Source of the DNA: Betaproteobacteria bacterium
Lineage (GTDB): Bacteria; Pseudomonadota; Gammaproteobacteria; Burkholderiales; SG8-41
DNA: 64,000 nucleotides
Direction: 5' to 3'
Assembly: GCA_025363575.1 (NCBI GenBank)
Contig: JANYDM010000086.1
Location: forward strand, 34,758 to 98,757
Positions 59,226 to 64,000 of this stretch are shown piece after piece; positions within the stretch are counted from its first letter, which is position 1, and every line of letters begins with the position of its first letter. The notes beneath the pieces were generated by a model, which made no database searches, was not told the origin of the DNA, and saw only the letters and a program-made list of their open reading frames with translations. The translations under genes and the position numbers were made by a program.

Positions 59226-62200
59226 ATGTCTGCTGCACCCGCTTATGCAGAGCTCCACTGCCTTAGCAATTACTCGTTTTTACGCGGCGCCTCGAAACCA
59301 CATGACTTAGTCGGGCGCGCTTTCGAACTTGGCTATACGGCCCTGGCTATCACCGATGAATGTTCGCTCGCCGGCGTAGTGCGCGCTCACGTAGCAACAA
59401 AAGAATGCAAGCTCAAGCTGCTCATAGGTGCCGAATTCGGTATGAGTCATGGCTTCAGGCTGGTCATGCTCGCGACCCATCGCAAGGCCTATGGCCGGCT
59501 GTCTCAGCTCATCACGCTGGCACGGCGGCGCACCGAAAAAGGCAGCTATCGCGTCGACTGGCGTGATTTCGAAAACAGCCTAGACGGTTGTATCGCCCTG
59601 CTTATCCCACCACCCATTCTGGCTGACTGGGACATCGCTTGCGGGCGCGCAGAATGGCTGCGCAGAAATTTTGGGGATGATGCCTGGATCGGAGTCGAAT
59701 TGCTACGAGGCTCGGACGACCGCGCCCAATTGGCCGACCTGCAGGATTTAGGCGATGTAACCGGCGTCCCGCTCGTGGCTGCAGGCGATGTACATATGCA
59801 TATGCGATCACGCAGGATGTTGCAGGATACTTTGACTGCCATCCGTCATGGCACCACAGTAGCAGCCGCGGGCAACCGGCTTTTCCCTAACGGTGAGCGC
59901 CATTTGCGCGAGCTTGAACGGCTGGCCGGTATTTATCCCACCGAATTGCTAGCCGCTACTCTGAAAATCGCAGCGCGCTGCCAATTTTCGCTCGATGAAC
60001 TCAAGTATGAATACCCGCAGGAACTGGTTCCTTCAGGACAAACGCCGACCTATTATCTGCGCTACCTGACTGAAGCCGGATTTCGCTGGCGCTTCGACGA
60101 AGCTTTTAACCCGGGCAGCAATATCGAGCCGCTGTATACGCACAAAGGAAATTCCGGCAGTGCACAAGGCAGCGGGGCTTTACGCACTTTGCAGCAGATT
60201 CGTGCACTGATCGAAGTCGAACTCACGCTGATCGCCGATCTGAGTTACGAAAAATTTTTTCTCACCGTCCACGACATTGTCCGCTATGCGCGGAGCAAGG
60301 ATATCCTGTGTCAGGGCCGCGGCTCTGCTGCCAATTCCGCCGTCTGTTATTGTCTCGGCGTCACCGAAGTAAGCCCGATGTACGTGGATGTATTGTTCGC
60401 TCGATTCCTATCGAAGGCGCGCAACGAGCCCCCCGATATCGACGTCGATTTCGAGCACCAAAATCGCGAAGTGGTGATCCAGTACATCTATGAAAAATAC
60501 GGCCGCGACCGCACCGCGCTCACCGCCACCGTCATTTCTTACCGCCGTCGCAGCGCGGTGCGCGATATCGGCAAAGCATTGGGGCTGGCACCCGCGCAAA
60601 TCGATCAATTGGCGGGCTCTCTCGCTTGGTGGGACAAGCGTGCGGACATGTGTGAACGGCTGCGTGAAGCCGGCCTGGATTCCGCCAGCCCGCAGATAAG
60701 CCGGTTGATCGAACTGGTCGACGCCGTACTGGGATTTCCGCGCCATCTCTCCCAGCACACCGGCGGCTTCGTTATCTCCGGCGAACCGCTGCTCCAACTG
60801 GTACCCATCGAGAACGCCGCGATGAAAGACCGCAGCGTGATCCAATGGGACAAAGACGATATCGAAGCGCTTGGATTGCTCAAGGTCGACGTGCTGGCGC
60901 TCGGCATGCTCTCCGTCATACAGCGAGCCCTGAAGATGATCAGCGCGTGGCACGGAAAACCATTCACCATGACCGAGGTGCCGCAGGAGGATCCGGCAGT
61001 CTATGAAATGATCCAGCGGGCCGACACGATCGGCGTGTTCCAGATCGAATCGCGCGCGCAGATGAGCATGCTGCCGCGCCTCAAACCGGAAAAATTTTAC
61101 GATCTGGTCATCGAGATAGCGATCGTGCGGCCGGGCCCGATTCAAGGCGATATGGTGCATCCGTATCTGCGCCGCAAGCAGAAGCTCGAAAAAGTTACCT
61201 ACCCGGGTAAAGAAGTAAAAGCCATTCTCGAGCGCACGCTGGGCGTGCCGATCTTTCAGGAACAGGTCATGCAGATTGCGATAGAGGCTGCAGGGTTCTC
61301 ATCGGAGAAAGCCGACGCATTACGCCGTGCGATGGCCGCCTGGAAGCACGATGGCCATCTCGAAAAATTCAAGGAGGATCTTGTCGCTGGTCTCAAGGCA
61401 AAAAAATACTCCCTCGAATTCGCAAACCAACTTTGTAAGCAGATGGAAGGGTTCAGCAGTTACGGTTTTCCCGAATCTCACTCGGTCAGCTTCGCGGTGC
61501 TCGCTTACGTTTCTTCGTGGATCAAGTATCACGAGCCGGCAATCTTTCTCGCCGCGCTGCTCAACAGTCAGCCGATGGGTTTTTACGCACCGTCGCAACT
61601 TGTGCAGGATGCGCGCCGCCACGGCGTCGAAGTGCGGGCTGTCGATGTGCTGTTTAGCAATTGGGAATGCACGCTGGAAAACGGTGCCGACGACAAACCC
61701 GCCGTGCGGCTGGGTTCCCGCATGGCCGGCGGTTTTTCAGAAAAAGCTGCGCATCGCCTGATCGTTGCACGCGAGCAACGGCCTTTCGATTCAGTGAACG
61801 ATCTCGCCGTGCGCGCGGATTTGGATAAAAAAGAACTCAAGTCGCTTGCCGCCGCGGGCGCATTGGCAGCGCTTTCCGGACATCGCCACAATGCGCACTG
61901 GCAGGTTGCCGGCGTGGAGAAGATGAATCCACTGCTCGAGTCAGCTCATGTCATCGAGGCGGCGCCCCGTCTCGTAGCGCCCACCGAAGGACAAAACCTG
62001 GTCGCCGATTACGCCAGCATTGGACTCACGCTGGGCCGCCATCCGCTGGCATTATTGCGCGATCGTTTGAAGACACTCCGGCTGTCCACTGCGGCGGAAT
62101 TGAGCAAGTTTCCGCACGGCCACCTCGCGCGCACCGCCGGCATCGTGACAGGCCGTCAGCGTCCGGGCACTGCGTCGGGCGTCGTGTTCGTCACGCTCGA

Positions 62201-62402
62201 GGACGAAACCGGCAATATCAATGTTGTGGTATGGAACCGCCTGGTCGAAAAGCAGCGCCGCGAATTGCTAGGCTCAAGACTGCTGGGCGTATATGGAGTG
62301 CTTGAACGCGAGGGCGAAGTTGCGCACTTGATCGCGCAGCGGCTTGTCGATTACAGCGCGCTATTGGGACGGCTCGAAACTACCAGCCGGGATTTTCACT
62401 GA
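59226..62402 (+). CDS. dnaE2: Error-prone DNA polymerase III alpha subunit (DnaE2/ImuC)
   Basis: A 1058-residue polymerase. The PHP domain opens YAELHCLSNYSFLRGASKPH. The two catalytic aspartates lie in EPPDIDVDFEHQNREVVIQY (Asp404 and Asp406 region); the third is in the KVDVLALGMLSVI loop. The OB domain near residues 970-1020 has GIVTGRQRPGTASGVVFVTL and DETGNINVVVW. A 20-residue insertion around residue 300 (PGSNIEPLYTHKGNSGSAQG) is not typical. It makes mutagenic translesion DNA synthesis with ImuA and ImuB after damage. The start is three bases after imuB. Confidence 0.96.
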   Translation: MSAAPAYAELHCLSNYSFLRGASKPHDLVGRAFELGYTALAITDECSLAGVVRAHVATKECKLKLLIGAEFGMSHGFRLVMLATHRKAYGRLSQLITLARRRTEKGSYRVDWRDFENSLDGCIALLIPPPILADWDIACGRAEWLRRNFGDDAWIGVELLRGSDDRAQLADLQDLGDVTGVPLVAAGDVHMHMRSRRMLQDTLTAIRHGTTVAAAGNRLFPNGERHLRELERLAGIYPTELLAATLKIAARCQFSLDELKYEYPQELVPSGQTPTYYLRYLTEAGFRWRFDEAFNPGSNIEPLYTHKGNSGSAQGSGALRTLQQIRALIEVELTLIADLSYEKFFLTVHDIVRYARSKDILCQGRGSAANSAVCYCLGVTEVSPMYVDVLFARFLSKARNEPPDIDVDFEHQNREVVIQYIYEKYGRDRTALTATVISYRRRSAVRDIGKALGLAPAQIDQLAGSLAWWDKRADMCERLREAGLDSASPQISRLIELVDAVLGFPRHLSQHTGGFVISGEPLLQLVPIENAAMKDRSVIQWDKDDIEALGLLKVDVLALGMLSVIQRALKMISAWHGKPFTMTEVPQEDPAVYEMIQRADTIGVFQIESRAQMSMLPRLKPEKFYDLVIEIAIVRPGPIQGDMVHPYLRRKQKLEKVTYPGKEVKAILERTLGVPIFQEQVMQIAIEAAGFSSEKADALRRAMAAWKHDGHLEKFKEDLVAGLKAKKYSLEFANQLCKQMEGFSSYGFPESHSVSFAVLAYVSSWIKYHEPAIFLAALLNSQPMGFYAPSQLVQDARRHGVEVRAVDVLFSNWECTLENGADDKPAVRLGSRMAGGFSEKAAHRLIVAREQRPFDSVNDLAVRADLDKKELKSLAAAGALAALSGHRHNAHWQVAGVEKMNPLLESAHVIEAAPRLVAPTEGQNLVADYASIGLTLGRHPLALLRDRLKTLRLSTAAELSKFPHGHLARTAGIVTGRQRPGTASGVVFVTLEDETGNINVVVWNRLVEKQRRELLGSRLLGVYGVLEREGEVAHLIAQRLVDYSALLGRLETTSRDFH

Positions 62403-62421
62403 CCACAGGAGCCGTGCCGGC

Positions 62422-63066
62422 TTAGAAACGATATTGCGCGCTTATCGACCAGACATTGACCGGCGACTGCCCGGTTTTATCGCCGTCGCCGACGTTATTG
62501 AAACGCTCGAACTCCGCGCGCACGCCGATCGCTTTGGTGATATCGAACCGCGCACCGATGCCGATTAACGGCTGCAGACGCGTTGCGCTGGCGCTATACG
62601 GCGCAGCCGCCGGCACGTCGACCTTCACGCGCGAAACCGCAAAGCCTGCCTTGCCGAATACCGAGAATTGTTTGACCAGCGGATAAATACCGACCGCGGA
62701 AACGCTGCCCGCATAAGCATCCCATTTGCCGCCTACCGTCGCCGCGGCCGGCGCGGTGACCGAGGTGACACCTTTGAAGGTCCCCAGATCATGATAGCCG
62801 GCTTCGACCGCGAAATTCTCATTGAATTGATAACCGCCGAATAATTTCCACGCCGTATCGTGACTTTCAATCAGCGTGGTGGACGTAAGTCCCCTGGTGA
62901 GCAGCGCGGCATCCGTTACCTGCGTCCAGCTGCTGGTTTTCTTGACGTCCGTCCGCCCGAGACCGACACCGACATACCACGCCGGATCATCCGCGGCCTG
63001 GACTGAGGGCACGCCACACAAGATAGTGAGCGCAAACAGGCAAACCCGTATCGATTTATTTTTCAT
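62422..63066 (-). CDS. OmpA/Opa-like outer-membrane beta-barrel protein
   Basis: A 214-residue exported protein. Signal peptide MKNKSIRVCLFALTILCGVP is cut after VQA. The barrel begins WYVGVGLGRTDVKK and runs in alternating strands, for example AWKLFGGYQFNENFAVEAGY and IGVRAEFERFNNVG, and ends with the aromatic C-terminal residue of WSISAQYRF needed for outer-membrane insertion. Eight strands are likely. It converges on dnaE2 with a 19-base gap. Its role could be structural or adhesive; the sequence gives no function. Confidence 0.9.
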   Translation of the reverse strand: MKNKSIRVCLFALTILCGVPSVQAADDPAWYVGVGLGRTDVKKTSSWTQVTDAALLTRGLTSTTLIESHDTAWKLFGGYQFNENFAVEAGYHDLGTFKGVTSVTAPAAATVGGKWDAYAGSVSAVGIYPLVKQFSVFGKAGFAVSRVKVDVPAAAPYSASATRLQPLIGIGARFDITKAIGVRAEFERFNNVGDGDKTGQSPVNVWSISAQYRF

Positions 63067-63493
63067 CAGCGTGCTCCCGATTCAAATTCCGCGCCTCGTT
63101 TAATTCTTGTACCTTCGCATCGCGAAAAGTGCCGCGATGCCCAGCGAGCGCAGTATAGCGCACTCGCTCGCGCGAGATGGCACTGCCTCGCAGGCACAGA
63201 ATTAGAGAGACGGCTTGCGGGAGGGTAACCAAGGGCAGATCGAACCGATTGTTCGATTTTGGCTTTGTCGAAATCTGCGCCTTTAACACCACCGAATAAA
63301 GGTGATGGTGGCCAAGGGCGGAATCGAACCACCGACACAAGGATTTTCAGAACGTCCAATGAAGAAATCAACCTGACCCAACATCATCCGGCCATAGGGA
63401 AGCAGCAACATTTGGGGGCTGGAAGATCAGGTGAGACCCGTTCAAGTTGGCGCACGTTGGTAGCAAATCGGTAGCACTAAGGTGGTCGAGTAT
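63067..63493. other. Intergenic region with a tRNA-like fragment and boundary repeats
   Basis: This 427-base gap has no convincing gene. It contains a tRNA-Phe 3' fragment (63306-63350, described separately). At 63229-63247 lies a degenerate match to the CCAAGGGC..ATCGAACC segment of that fragment. At 63459-63476 GGTAGCA occurs twice within 20 bases. The base composition falls to the right, where accessory genes begin. Confidence 0.6.
63306..63350 (-). tRNA. tRNA-Phe 3'-half fragment, likely integration (att) site
   Basis: The minus strand reads CTGAAAATCC TTGTGTCGG TGGTTCGATTCCGCC CTTGGCCACCA, i.e. the anticodon loop with GAA, variable loop, T arm, acceptor and CCA of tRNA-Phe. The D arm and 5' half (GTAGCTCAGTTGGTAGAGC-like) are not found on either side, and the 5' half of the anticodon stem is absent. 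Integrases commonly recombine in such 3' ends and leave a partial copy, so this is best read as an attachment remnant and not a functional tRNA. Confidence 0.65.
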
Positions 63494-63856
63494 TTATTTT
63501 GCATCGCAATTTGGGTTTTCAGGTTCTGATCTATTCTTAAGTGCCCTGCTGATTTTGATTTGCTGGTCCATGCACTGATAAATGCTCGCATTGTCCTCAG
63601 CAATATCTTTTTCCAGACCTCTTATGCTCGCGCTTGAACTGGGCACCCCCTTTCTCATAGAGTCAAGAACTAGCGCATCCATTTTGCGGACTGTATCTTG
63701 TCCAATGTCAGCAAGCTTTCCATATCTGCAATAGGTGCTTACGAGAGTCGCAGTTGGTGTGTCTTTAAGTTCTGCATACTCAATTGGAGCACAGGACACA
63801 GCGATCGCCGATTCCAATGGAAATATCAATATTGCAGCAATAAGCAGTCTACTCAT
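63494..63856 (-). CDS. Small exported protein of unknown function
   Basis: A 120-residue protein with a signal peptide MSRLLIAAILIFPLESAIAV, cut before SCAPIEYA. The mature part is helical and charged, with four cysteines (Cys22, Cys43, Cys95, Cys117 approximately) that could form disulfides. The codon use and lower GC fit acquired DNA next to the att-like fragment. No family is recognised. A partial gene end lies 40 bases upstream on the same strand. Confidence 0.55.
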   Translation of the reverse strand: MSRLLIAAILIFPLESAIAVSCAPIEYAELKDTPTATLVSTYCRYGKLADIGQDTVRKMDALVLDSMRKGVPSSSASIRGLEKDIAEDNASIYQCMDQQIKISRALKNRSEPENPNCDAK

Positions 63857-63895
63857 CGCATTATCTTTCCAATTATATTTATACCCAGATATGAC

Positions 63896-64000
63896 TTAAC
63901 GCGACTGAACTTGGTCAGTCGCATTAGTGACAGCCTGCTTAAACGCCATTGGATTGGCGACGTATGGTATTGGCGCATGTGTTGCACCAGTCCCCCCGAC
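63896..64000 (-). CDS. C-terminal end of an unknown gene running off the right edge
   Basis: The last 34 codons (VGGTGATHAPIPYVANPMAF and KQAVTNATDQVQSR) are open up to the window edge and close with TAA at 63896-63898. Being on the same strand just upstream of the small exported protein makes a shared operon possible. No family is recognisable from this short piece, and an open chance frame of this length is not rare. Confidence 0.35.
   Translation of the reverse strand, partial: VGGTGATHAPIPYVANPMAFKQAVTNATDQVQSR

Noticed and set aside
63223..63250. A second tRNA fragment
   Set aside because: Only about 19 bases resemble the tRNA-Phe 3' end, with one mismatch and one gap. Too short and degenerate to call.
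1..64000. CRISPR arrays, complete IS elements or rRNA genes
   Set aside because: No regularly spaced repeats, transposase genes with inverted ends or rRNA sequence were seen on either strand.

Overview
The window reads as chromosomal DNA of a high-GC betaproteobacterium, most likely Burkholderiales or a close uncultured relative. Three things point there: the hemA-prfA-prmC-grxD gene order, eleven Bug-type (TctC-like) tripartite tricarboxylate transporter (TTT) receptors, and a lexA-imuA-imuB-dnaE2 mutagenesis cassette. The species assignment is inference; I could not run a search.

Layout. 1-7.6 kb: the start of sulfoacetaldehyde acetyltransferase (xsc) running off the left edge, an EamA exporter, a hydroxyacid-oxoacid transhydrogenase-like dehydrogenase, a BPSS1780-type membrane protein, a GMC oxidoreductase, an MHS-type MFS carrier and a TauE/SafE permease. 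7.6-11.2 kb: housekeeping genes grxD, prmC, prfA and hemA on the minus strand, closed by a clear hairpin terminator. 11.3-25.3 kb: carboxylate catabolism, with TTT receptors, a FadR-like GntR regulator, a dienelactone hydrolase, two tandem FAH-type hydratases, two D-2-hydroxyacid dehydrogenases, a PrpB-like lyase, a class III CoA-transferase, a CitE-like lyase and a RidA protein. One TTT receptor here is frameshifted. 25.4-28.2 kb: a two-subunit molybdenum hydroxylase. 28.2-32.1 kb: a lower-GC accessory island with an ApeA-type HEPN protein, a tightly coupled second HEPN-like protein, a small membrane protein and a frameshifted AbiU2-like HEPN gene. 32.1-36.3 kb: a ModA-like binding protein, a lactonase-fold protein, a GSA-aminomutase-like aminotransferase and a HigBA toxin-antitoxin pair with its operator. 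36.3-51 kb: more TTT receptors mixed with MmgE/PrpD, a DRE-TIM-like lyase, a second CoA-transferase, two tandem exported methyltransferases, an M14 peptidase and a 3-hydroxyacyl-CoA dehydrogenase. 51-55.7 kb: a TPP enzyme preceded by a remnant VOC gene, a 49-residue membrane protein, an AtuA pair and its binding protein. 55.9-62.4 kb: an SOS cassette led by a near-consensus LexA box and a small Myb/SANT-like gene. 62.4-64 kb: an outer-membrane barrel, then a tRNA-Phe 3'-end fragment that looks like an integration site, then AT-richer accessory genes.

How the genes work together. The catabolic regions repeat one theme: a periplasmic receptor captures an organic acid, and soluble enzymes (CoA-transferase, lyase, dehydratase, dehydrogenase) process it. 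No TctA/TctB membrane subunits are present, so the receptors must share permeases encoded elsewhere or serve as sensors. The most promising undescribed unit is the ApeA-type gene plus its coupled HEPN-like partner in the island at 28.3-30.8 kb. Second choices are the pair of exported methyltransferases at 45.6-47.3 kb and the SOS-controlled small gene at 55.96 kb. Two single-base frameshifts lie in short homopolymer or repeat contexts, so sequencing error must be excluded before either is called a real pseudogene.
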